The translations under genes and the position numbers were made by a program. DNA of 64,000 bases from Cyathus striatus (taxonomy: Eukaryota > Basidiomycota > Agaricomycetes > Agaricales > Nidulariaceae): the NCBI GenBank assembly GCA_025738555.1, contig JAOVFP010000005.1:1364001-1428000 (forward strand), given 5' to 3'. The notes under the pieces are model-generated. The model saw only the letters and a program-made list of their open reading frames with translations. It did no database searches and had not been told where the DNA came from. Below are positions 11,945-21,991 of the stretch, piece by piece. Within the stretch, counting starts at the first letter, position 1, and every line of letters begins with the position of its first letter.

Positions 11945-12831
11945 ATGCCAGTTTCATTAATATTATCATAGCACCATTATGATGATGCAAACAATACCAG
12001 TGCCAATAAACACATCCTACATTGTTATAATGATATGAGTGTACTGTATTTATTAAAGTACATGTTAGAATCTCAGAATACATAGTTTAATCAAGTCATT
12101 TACCAATTGTTTATATAATTAAATATGTAAGCAACATGTAAGTATATATAACTATGATATAGTACATTCACATTAAATTTAAATATAAGAAAACCCTGAG
12201 GTTACCCACAACCCATAGGGTTCAGACAGGTATGGGTACTGGTGCAGGTCAGACTCAAAACACCCATGGGTTACACCTCAGACAATAGCAAATTGGATCA
12301 TGGTACGTATGGTACACCCCAATGTTAATGCCTTCTAAAAAAGGCTATTTTCTGCATTGGGGTGAGAACCATATCCCAACTGTGCACCACATGCAACATG
12401 ATCTGATTCAGTCCTGTCTGAGGTGTTACCCATGCACTTCTCATTGTCATCAGGTCTACTTTAAAATACCAATTATTATCTTGTTCTATATTTACTATGT
12501 GCACTATTCAAGAGGTCCTGAGTTCAATTCTCATTGCTAACCTCACTACCACCCAGCCATAACTCATTGGTAATATATAGATACCTACTTACAATATATA
12601 ACTCTCTCATGTCACAAGCATTGTTTCCACTATGGAAATGATGCTCATAACTATGCTTACATAATCACCTATTTGCCTTCATTTGTACTCCTCTAGCTAT
12701 TAGTAAGTCACTATTGAATTTCATGACCTGAGCACACATATCTAGGCAAAGGCTTAAGCAATCTGCCAAGCAGCTGACACTCAGAGCACAAAATATTTTG
12801 ATGCTTCTGAGTGTGGTGCTCTGGGTTTCCA

Positions 12832-13185
12832 TACATAAGCATGTTCAAATATTTTTGAGCTTTTAATTAATGTTGCTTTCAGTACATCTCTAACTTTAGT
12901 ATGCACATGTAGTGCCTGTCCTTTACAGCTCAGTGTCTCACACTCTGCAGCTATAGGACATATTATATGAACAGGATCAATACTAGCATGAGACACAGGT
13001 TTCAGTTGACCTTCAAAAACTTTCCTCTCCTGATTGAAAGGATACAACTTCAGAAGTCTTGCCATTTCATCTAATTTAGTGCCTAACAAAATAGATCTGC
13101 CTGTTCAAGTTGTGTGTTCATCAATTTCATTATCTTCAAAGAGATCATCTGAGTCCATGCTAATTTTTTCCTGAATAGCTCTAGC
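12832..13185 (-). pseudogene. KDZ transposase gene A, N-terminal part
   Basis: The minus-strand reading contains LGTKLDEMARLLKLYPFN and PVSHASIDPVHIICP, then CKGQALHVHTKVRDVLKATL. This aligns in order with the segment before and within the CxC5 cluster of copies B, C and D. A TGA stop lies near 13108 within the upstream acidic stretch. The reading resumes at 4899 across the 7.9-kb element. The extreme N-terminus is cut off at 13186 by an AGGTAGAGTCC-family element. Confidence 0.75.
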
Positions 13186-13410
13186 AAGGTCATTACACTC
13201 CTCCATGAAATTGTGTAGACTCCATGTAGATTCCACCTGGACTCTGGGACTCTACCTGGACTCTACCCAGACTCTAGCCAGAATCATGATCAGCCTATTT
13301 CTATGTAAAGTTCAGATAGAGTCCAGGTTGGCTACACCTGAGATCTACACAGACTCTACCTGGATTCCACCTGAATTTTAGGTGGACTTTCCAGTAGAAT
13401 CTTTGTACAT
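13186..13410. mobile_element. truncated AGGTAGAGTCC-family KDZ-type MITE
   Basis: It begins AAGGTCATTACACTCC, nearly identical to the left end of the complete 742-bp element at 22431, and continues with the same GTAGACTCCATGTAGATTCC sequence and ACTCTACCTGG repeats. The far end and target duplication are not visible, so it appears truncated. Confidence 0.65.
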
Positions 13411-13424
13411 TAGATTTATTACTC

Positions 13425-13535
13425 TTACTTATATATAATAAAAAAAGTACCCCACACTGGTTTGAACTTAAAACCTTGGGGAGTTAACTAGGCACATACT
13501 TACCACTAGATTATTGAATGTTATGAAGGTTTATT
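13425..13535 (-). repeat. tRNA-derived SINE-like relic
   Basis: On the minus strand, TAGTGGTAAGTATGTGCC resembles a pol III box A and AAGTTCAAACCAGTG a box B, about 35 bp apart, between stem-like ends. No intact tRNA cloverleaf can be drawn, so this is more likely a SINE or tRNA pseudogene than a functional tRNA. Confidence 0.4.
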
Positions 13536-13559
13536 ATGTCTATTCTACTTAGCTAGTTC

Positions 13560-14388
13560 TGCACTCATATCACATATAACAACCCTTCAGTCAATGACAT
13601 GTTCTTTCCACCATAACATCTTCCCTGTCAACACCCATTCTGCTCTGCTCTCACCACCTGTCCCTCTCTGCTCTCAACACCTGTCCCCCTTCTCACTCAA
13701 CACCCATCCTTCACAGTGCCTGCCAGCATCAACATTGGATGGACAACCCATGACCTTCAAGTGTTGATGTCATTCATTATTGATGCCAACATGGCATCAC
13801 AAAGCTCTAGGAACAGGTAAGCCACAAACTGCTCTCACTGTATCATCCTCACCAGCTGCACCTCCCCCCACCTAGGCTTCTCCACTGCACCATGATGGTG
13901 ATGGCAATGACACACCTTGTCCCCTATTGTACTGACATGTCAATGCCACATCATCAATCTTCCAGTATGATGTGGCCACTGTATTCACCCATCATCATGG
14001 CCTCAATGTCTCACCCACTACTAGCCCACACTCTCACTTTCCCCCCCTTCCCCCCTTGTCCTCTTGCAATGGCACCAACATCACCACTTGCTTTGTCTCC
14101 ACTGCCAACACCAGCTATCTTGCTCAAACAATGACCATGACAGCCAGTACTGTCTCACCCCCACCACTACCAGCCCACTACCAGCTGTCTCATCCCCACA
14201 ATGATGACAATGACCACCACCATCCACTGTCTCATCCTCATGACAATGATGACCACCACCACCATTCACTGCCTTGTCCCCTCCACCACCAGCCCCATCT
14301 CATCCCCTCCACCACCACCCCACTGCTAGCATCTCATCTGATGACAATAACAACAACCATCCACTGCCTTGCCCCCACCACCACCACT
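13560..14388. repeat. CCA/CAC-rich low-complexity stretch
   Basis: Irregular repeats of CACCACCACC, CCCATCTCATC and ATGACAATGACC. They create Pro/His/Thr-rich ORFs (13892-14406) that I do not consider genes. The stretch resumes at about 15503-15590 after the solo LTR. Confidence 0.65.
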
Positions 14389-15502
14389 GATATGCAGGTA
14401 AACTGAAAGTACATACTTTATTTCATTTCTACATCTCAATTTGTGAGATCCTGGACTGAGGTGTCAAGTTGGACACCAAGGGGAGGGACTGAGGTCCCAT
14501 GTCGCCTCCCATAAACTATCAAGGGATATAAAAGTCTATAAAACCTATTATACACAATACTCTGCCTCAGTAACCAAATTAAAAACCTTTAACAAATACT
14601 ATACTTATTTTATTCATAAAACTGACATGCTACAGTTGATCCTAAGTAACAGATGAGACCCTAGAAAACCCGAATGACATGTACTCAGAACAAAGGAAAA
14701 AGAATGGAAACAATACTATGACAATGTACCTGAACTTTAGACCTGGTATCTGTATACCATGGAAAGTAGGATACTGATACAACCAAAATGTAATCACATG
14801 TGGCATATAATGCATGAAAGAAGCAGGTGCAGTGATGACAGAATGTGGAGTTATTGAGAGAGCAGCAGGACAAGTGAAGCGGAGATGCATCACACATCAA
14901 CACTATGGTTTCTGAATTAGGAAGGCACTGATGGAAGCACCTGCATATGCACACACTGTTGCAATAGCACAATAGATAAGGAATGTGGTAGCACCATATG
15001 ATTGGCTGCACACACACAGGCTGGTGCTCTGTGCTGACTCACCATGGATCTAGAACTAATCTACCATATGGGTAGGAGAGCACAGTAGATAAGAAACTGT
15101 AAATAAGCACATGAGATAATGTATATAGACGAGCAGGGGGGAAGGAAAACGGCAGGAACTGCATGGGCATTCTTCCCCCCACAGATAGGGCAGTGAATTA
15201 GAACAGAACAGAACAAAATTAGACACAGAATCAGATGTACCAAATTGAATTAGTATTTAGAACATGTACAGAATTGAATTGGTGTTTGATTGAACTTGTA
15301 CTTGATAAACTGTCGAAGTCCTAGTGTGTTCTAAAAATATACAAGTCGTTCTATTTTTAGTTTATCTTTGAAAATAATTGATATTCACGTGCCCACTAAC
15401 TTATTAAACTTTAAAATGCAAGAACTTAGAATATAAAAATACTGGAATTGGGCAACTATTCTAAGTATTACTAAAGTAATCTAAACTTGCACACTAAGTA
15501 CA
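14389..15502. mobile_element. solo LTR, 1.1-kb family, decayed copy
   Basis: It is homologous over its length to 61152-62262 and, more distantly, to 54324-55402. Shared blocks include GACACCAAGGGGAGGGACTG, CGCCTCCCATAAACTATCAA and GGCATTCTTCCCCCC. It begins TGATATGCAGGTAAAC and ends CTAAGTACATCA, inserted in CCACCAC sequence that hides the exact duplication. Many CpGs of the 61-kb copy are TpG or CpA here. Confidence 0.65.
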
Positions 15503-16607
15503 TCACCACCCTCACCACTAGCCATCTCATTCCCACAATGACAATGACTTCACCATGTCTCACCACCACAACTACCTCACCACACACCATGAGGGGTGTT
15601 AGCCATTTGGATCATAAAAAGCCCAGGTTTTATGATCCAGTGATCACAAAATCCCTGACTTCCATGATCACTGCTAAAATCTAATGGTATTCATTATTAT
15701 TAATGAATGTATGAGTGATCAAAGGTGATCATTGGATGTTATAATAGTGTATGATTGATATTAAAGGGCATATTGACTACTAATAAATACTAATGAATGT
15801 GAAAGTGATCATAAGTGATCATGGTATGTTATTACTAGTGTATTATTGTGTATAATGACTACTAGCTTATACTAATGAATATAAAAGTGATCATGAGTGA
15901 TCATAGTGTGTTATATTAGTGTATTATTGTGTGTAATGACTACTAGTTAATACTAATGATTGTTAAAGTAATCATAAGTGATCATGGTATGTTATAATGG
16001 TATATTATAGTGTATAATGACTACTGGTAAATACTAATCAATATGGAGGTGATCATGAGTGATCAGATGTCATTTGTCACACATTTTTCAAGCTGTCATG
16101 TTCGTCATTTGTCACAGTTTTCCCACGTGTCACACATTTCCTGCACCTCATACATTTCTCACATGTCACTTTTTCACACATATTCCCGCGCTTCACACAT
16201 ATTCCCACGCCTCACACATTTCTCACGTGTCACTTTTGTCACACATATTCCCGTGCTTCACACATTTCCCATGTGTCACGTTTGTCACGCATATTCCCGC
16301 GCCTTACAGATATCCCACGCTCGATATATGTCACACAGTTCGGACGCGTCACGTTTGTCACGCTTTTCACGCGCGTCACGCTTTTCATGTGTGTCACGCG
16401 TGTCACATCTGTCACACTTTTAGCGCTCGTCACACATGTCACATACTTACATTTGTCACACTTTTGCACAACTATCATGTATTTGGGAGGTGTTACTCTT
16501 TTGATTCACATTACATATTCTATGTGTGTCACTCATTATGCTCTTTGCATATGTTACATTTGTCACTATTTTCACAGCTCAGTGATGTAATTTGGCCTTT
16601 GACATGA

Positions 16608-17500
16608 ACAACATATCTAAATTTTAAAACTATGTTAAGTGGGGGATACTCAACATATCACCTGTCATGGTCTACTAGCCCATCATATTTTTCATGTGTA
16701 TCATGTTTTGATGTATATTGCATATCAAGTTTGTCATGTTCTCAATTTGTATTTCATTTGTCACACTTAATTTTGTTTCTGACATTTGCTCACATGTGTG
16801 GAGTCTGAAGGCACAGTGGGAAGGAGAATTATGATGTACTGAACACTTAACACACCCAGGGAGATAAGCTGGTCACATTTGTCTGATTACCTTTATATCT
16901 GTGCTATTGTTGAAATTGTTACAGAAAGGAATGTGACAATTAGTAAGTTATGGAAGTGTAACAGTAATAAACAACTAGAATGAAACATGTAAAGTGTGTA
17001 CATATGTAAGTCCATTGATATTTTACAATCAAGACTAGAGATGTGATATAACAGCATTGAATATTTTCATATTAAACAATTTGGTAATAGACATACACAT
17101 GGACAAAAAATATGAAAGAACAGTAATATATGTGATTTTACATTACATCAAACTTACACATCTCAGTCATTAGATGATCATGATTCTTGTATCAGTATTG
17201 GTTATACTGATATCTTCAATACACATTATTGAGTCACATATCTGCTTACTCTATATGACTACATGATAGTTTGATTTATTGATACAGAAAGATAATGAAA
17301 ACTATCTCTGCTCATATTGATATTGTGTTACAATCAGTTTCACTTCTACACTGCTATATGTGTTCACATCTCTAACATATGTTGTTTATATTTATACTTA
17401 GACAACATGACTTCATCTTTGAGATAAGCATATGACTACTGGCATGATCAGCCAGGTAACTACTCAGACAGCATCAGGAAATGGTTCATGCATATGCTAT
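16608..17500. other. central spacer of foldback F1
   Basis: AT-rich unique sequence between the arms with no ORF of note. The inner-arm junction sequence (GATATGTTGTCAATATCAAA at about 17540) is shared with foldback F2 at about 50155. Confidence 0.55.
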
Positions 17501-18339
17501 TGCTGAGTATCACCCACATACCATAGTTTTCAAATTTAGATATGTTGTCAATATCAAAGGCCATATACATTACTGAGCTGTGAAAATAGTGACAAATGTA
17601 ACATATGCAAAGAGCATAATGAGTGACACACATAGAATATGTAATGTGAATCAAAAGAGTAACACCTCTCAAATATGTGATAGTTGTGCAAAGTGTGACA
17701 AATGTAAGCATGTGACATGTGTGACGAGCGCTAAAAGTGTGACGGATGTGACATGCGTGACACGCATGAAAAGTATGATGCACATGAAAAGGATCATGCT
17801 TTCCACATGGTGATGGATGTGACATGTGTGACACACATGAAAAGCATGGCACACATAACACACATGAAAAGTATGATGTGTGTGACATGCATAAAAAGCA
17901 TGATGTGCATGACACTCATGAAAAGCATGACACATGTGAAAAGCATGACACATGTGAAAAGCATGACAAATATAATGCGTGGTTGACAATTGTGACACAT
18001 CTGAACTGTGTGACATATATAGAGCGCGGGAATATGTGTGACAAACGTGACACGTGGGAAATGTGTGAGGCGTGGGAAATATGTGACACGCGGGAAAACT
18101 GTGACAAATGTGACGAATGTGACAGCTTGAAAAATGTGTGACAAATGACTTCTGATCACTTATGATCACCTCCATATTGATTAGTATTTACCAGTAGTCA
18201 TTATACACTAAAATATACCATTATAACATACCATGATCACTTATGATCACTTTAACAATCATTAGTATTAACTAGTAGTCATTACACACAATAATACACT
18301 AATATAACACACTATGATCGCTCATGATCACTTTTATAT

Positions 18340-18609
18340 TGTGGAGGAGGATATTGGCCTGGGGGTATCCTCTCAACAAAGAAATCATGCAAGTGGTTGG
18401 TGCATCCATTCAACCTTCAGATCCAGTGAGTGTGCATTTGAGAGAGAGAAAGGGGGGAAATGTGAAGCTAACATTCTCAAAGTGTACATATGACAGTTAT
18501 GTAGGCAAGTGACATGAGGTAAATGATGAGTAAGCAACAGTATGTACAGAGTGAGGTAACAGAGATGAAAAACACATTTTTACTATGCAGGCAGAATGCC
18601 TGCTCTACA
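18340..18609. mobile_element. 270-bp LTR-like element
   Basis: It runs from TGTGGAGGAGGATATTGG to GCCTGCTCTACA, flanked by ATAT (18336-18339 and 18610-18613), and interrupts the right arm of F1. The TGTGGAGGAG start and 4-bp duplication resemble the 5286-6671 LTR. A related end (CAATCTGCCTGCTCTACA) occurs at about 48450. Confidence 0.6.
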
Positions 18610-19014
18610 ATATTCATTAGTATAAGCTAGTAGTCATTATACACAATAATACACTAGTAATAATATACCACGATCACTTATGATCACTTCCACATTCATT
18701 AGTATTCATTAGTAGTCATTACACACTATAATACACCATTTATATAGTACCATGATCACTTATGATCACTTTCACATTCATTAGTATTTATTAGTAGTCA
18801 ATATGCCCTTTAATATCAATCATACACTATTATAACATCCAATGATCACCTTTGATCACTCATACATTCATTAATAATAATGAATACCATTAAATTTTAG
18901 CAGTGATCATGGAAGTCAGGGATTTTGTGATCACTTTTTCATAAAACCTCAGTATATTGCACTCTCCCACATTCTCATTGGACTCTCACTGAACTCTCAC
19001 TAGACTCTCGAGAG

Positions 19015-21536
19015 CAGTATATTGCACTCCTCCACGAGATCAGGTGGACTTCAGGTAGACTTCTGGACTCCAGGTGGACTCTACTGGACTCTACTGGACT
19101 ACAGGTGAACTCTAGTAAACTTCAGGTGGACTTCAGTTAGAGCCAACTACCTGGACTCTACCTGAACTCTACCTGGACTGTGAGCTTACTAGCTACCTGT
19201 CTCTTACATGGACTCTACCTGGACTCTACCTGAACTCTACATGGACTCTGTACTTACCAGCTACCTGTCTCTTACCTGGACTCTACCTGGACTCTACCTG
19301 TACTAAGTAGCTTAGACATTACCAGGGGTTCACCTGGACTCCAGCTGAACTCTACTTGGACTCTACCTGTACTAAGTAACTTAGACATTACCTGGAGTTC
19401 ACCTGAACTCCAGCTGAAGTCTACCTGGACTCTACCTGTACTAAGTAGCTTAGACATTACCAGGGGTTCACCTGAACTCCAGCTGGACTCTACCTGGACT
19501 CTACCTGTACTAAGTAACTTAGACATTACCAGGGGTTCACCTGGACTCCAGCTGGACTCTACCTGGACTCTACCTGTACTAAGTAAATTAGACATTACCT
19601 GGAGTTCACCTGGACTCTACCTGGACTCTACCTGTACTAAGTAACTTAGACATTACCAGGGGTTCACCTGGACTCCAGCTGGACTCTACCTGGACTCTAC
19701 CTGTACTAAGTAGCTTAGATATTACCTGGAGTTCACCTGGACTCTACCTGGACTCTGCCTGTACTAAGTAGTTCAGACATTACCTAGAGTTCACCTGGAC
19801 TCTACCTGGACTCTGCCTGTACTAAATAGTTCAGACATTACCTGGACTCTACCTGGACTCTGCCTGTACTAAATAGTTCAGACATTACCTGGAGTTCACC
19901 TGGACTCTGGCTGGATTCTACCTGGACTCTACCTGTACTCTACCTGTGACACTATATATTGATTGTGACTATGTATGGAGTGTGATATTATGTATTGAGT
20001 CTAACACTATGTGTTGAGTGTGTGTTGAGTGTCAAACTATGCATTGAGTGTGACACTATGAATTCAGAGGAGTGTCACACTGGATGCATAGTATCACACT
20101 CAATGCATAGTATCACACTCAACACACACTCAACACACAGTGTTAGACAATACATAATATCACACTCCATGCATAATCACACTCAATATATAGTGTTACA
20201 CTCAACACAGTGTCACAGCTAGTAGTACCAGCAAAGTCTAGGTAGTATTCAGGTAGTGTCCAGGTAGTGTCTTGACTAATTAGTACAGGTAGAGTTCATG
20301 TAGAGTTCATGTAGAGTCCAGGTAGAGTCCAGGTAGAGTCCAGCTGGAGTCCAGGTGAACTCCAGGTAATGTCTCAACTACATAGTACAGGCAGAGTCCA
20401 GGTAGAGTCCAGGTAGAGTCCATGTAAGAGGCAGGTAGCTGGTAAGTACAGAGTCCATGTAGAGTTCAGGTAGAGTTCAGGTAGAGTCCAGCTAGAGTCC
20501 AGATGAGCCCCTGGTAATGCCTAAGCTACTTAGTACTGGTAGAGTCCAGGTAGAGTCCAGGTAGAGTCCAGGTAGAGTCCAGGTGAACTCCAGGTAATGT
20601 CTAAGTTACTTAGTACAAATAGAGTTCAGGTAGAGTCCAGCAGGTGAACTCCAGGTAATATCTAAGCTACTTAGTACAGGTAGAGTTCAGGTAGAGTCCA
20701 GGTAGAGTCCAGGTAGAGTCCAGGTGAACTCCAGGTAATATCTAAGCTACTTAGTACAGGTAGAGTTCAGGTAGAGTCCAGCTGGAGTCCAGGTGAACCC
20801 CTTGTAATGTCTAAGCTACTTAGTACTTGTAGAGTCCAGGTAGAGTTCAGGTAGTGTCCAGGTAGAGTCCAGGTGAACTCCAGATAATGTCTAAGTTACT
20901 TAGTACAAATAGAGTCCAGGTAGAGTCCAGCTGGAGTCCAGGTGAACCTCTGGTAATGTCTAATTTAATTAGTACAGGTAGAGTCCAGGTAGAGTCCAGC
21001 TGGAGTCCAGGTGAACCCCTGGTAATGTCTAAGTTACTTAGTACAGGTAGAGTCCAGGTAGAGTCCAGCTGGAGTCCAGGTGAACCCCTGGTAATGTCTA
21101 ATTTACTTAGTACAGGTAGAGTCCAGGTAGAGTCCAGCTGGAGTCCAGGTGAACCCCTGGTAATGTCTAAGCTACTTAGTACAGGTAGACTCCAGGTAGA
21201 CTCCAGCTGGAGTTCAGGTGAACTCCAGGTAATGTCTAAGTTACTTAGTACAGGTAGAGTCCAAGTAGAGTCCAGCTGGAGTCCTGAAGTCCAGTGGCTT
21301 AAATCAGTGATTTCCAGGTGATTTCCAGTAGTCCACCTGAAGTCCAGGTCTGTACCTGGACTGTCCTGTACTGCACCTGAACTCAACCTGAACTGTACAC
21401 AGAATAGCAGTATTCATAGTTCAGGTGGAGTCCAGTGATGTCCAGGTAGAGTCCAGGTAGAGTCCTGAACTTCAGGTGGACTTCACTGGACTTCAGGTGG
21501 ACTCCACCTGATTTCGTGGAGGAGTGCAATGAACTC
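19015..21536. mobile_element. 2522-bp non-autonomous KDZ-type element
   Basis: The ends CAGTATATTGCACTCC and GGAGTGCAATGAACTC are inverted relatives, flanked by a perfect 8-bp duplication CTCGAGAG (19007-19014 and 21537-21544). Almost the whole length is made of CTGGACTCTACCTGG words: on the left as CTCTACCTGGA, on the right as AGGTAGAGTCC. About 60-bp higher-order units contain TACTAAGTAACTTAGACATT. The centre (19935-20220) carries a different array, GTGTGACACTATG-like. No transposase. ORFs here (such as 20847-21386) are repeat translations. Confidence 0.9.
19935..20220. repeat. ACACTATGCATTGAGTGTG array
   Basis: About 12 copies of TGAGTGTGACACTATGCAT-like words, first on one strand and then inverted (from about 20080), at the centre of the 2522-bp element. 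The 49388-49790 array uses nearly the same word. Confidence 0.7.
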
Positions 21537-21991
21537 CTCGAGAGTCTCACTGGAGTCTCACCACAGTCTCAATAGTACAGTGATACTCTCACTGGACTCT
21601 CACTATATTATCGAGACTGGGATGAGATTCTCACTGGACTCTCAGTTAAGCCCAACTCTATGCTCTCAGTATCTTATCACCATGTATCACCATGTATTAC
21701 TGTACTCTCACTGTACTCTCACTATACACTCACTATACTCTTACTAAACTCTCACTATACTCTCACTATATTCTCACTGTACTCTCACTGTACTCTCACT
21801 GTATTCTCACTGTATTCTCACTGTACTCACTCCTTAAATATGTAAACCACAAATATACAGAGAATGACATATATGTTAAGTACAAGTTTATTTATTTTTG
21901 GAGACAGGGAAGTTCTGAAGTGACCCTATAACATAACAATTGAATACAACAAAAACACTATTCATATAAAATCAAAACTACAGTAAACAAC

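Larger units (their letters stand above)
4900..12831. mobile_element. 7.9-kb element with ~230-bp inverted ends, TA duplication
   Basis: The first ~230 bp (4900 to about 5130) match the reverse complement of the last ~230 bp (about 12600-12831) at roughly 90% by eye, starting TGGAAACCCAGAGCACC at both ends. The element interrupts KDZ gene A, whose reading resumes on either side, and is bounded by TA on both sides. No transposase ORF is visible inside. The interior is filled by nested solo LTRs, MITEs and tandem arrays. TA duplication fits Tc1/mariner-like or other TA-targeting elements, but the terminal repeats are longer than usual for Tc1 and the superfamily is undecided. Confidence 0.75.
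15593..18950. mobile_element. foldback element F1
   Basis: The left arm (15593 to about 16600) and right arm (about 17560-18942) are inverted copies. Both hold CACAAAATCCCTGAC near the outer end, then an outer array of ~70-bp units containing GTGATCATAAGTGATCAT, then an inner block dense in TGTCACG/CGTGACA words. The left terminus reads GGGGTGTTAGCCATTTGG. The right terminus is cut by an element beginning CAGTATATTGCACTC at 18951 (CAGTA starts at 18950). No transposase gene is visible; the six-frame His/Cys/Ser-rich ORFs in the arms are repeat translations. Confidence 0.85.

Noticed and set aside
12490..12540. tRNA or SINE box B (GAGTTCAATTCTC)
   Set aside because: No matching box A at the right distance and no cloverleaf.
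13892..14406. Pro/His/Thr-rich ORFs of 80-144 codons
   Set aside because: CCA/CAC low-complexity DNA open in two frames; no start or intron support.
16043..16607. ORFs of 105-182 codons rich in His, Ser, Cys, Val and Thr
   Set aside because: They exist in several frames at once and are translations of TGTCACG-type repeats in foldback F1, without codon preference or a plausible protein.
20847..21386. 179- and 144-codon ORFs on opposite strands with near-perfect protein repeats
   Set aside because: They arise from the AGGTAGAGTCC units whose period keeps the frame. No start context or domain, and they lie in a non-autonomous element.
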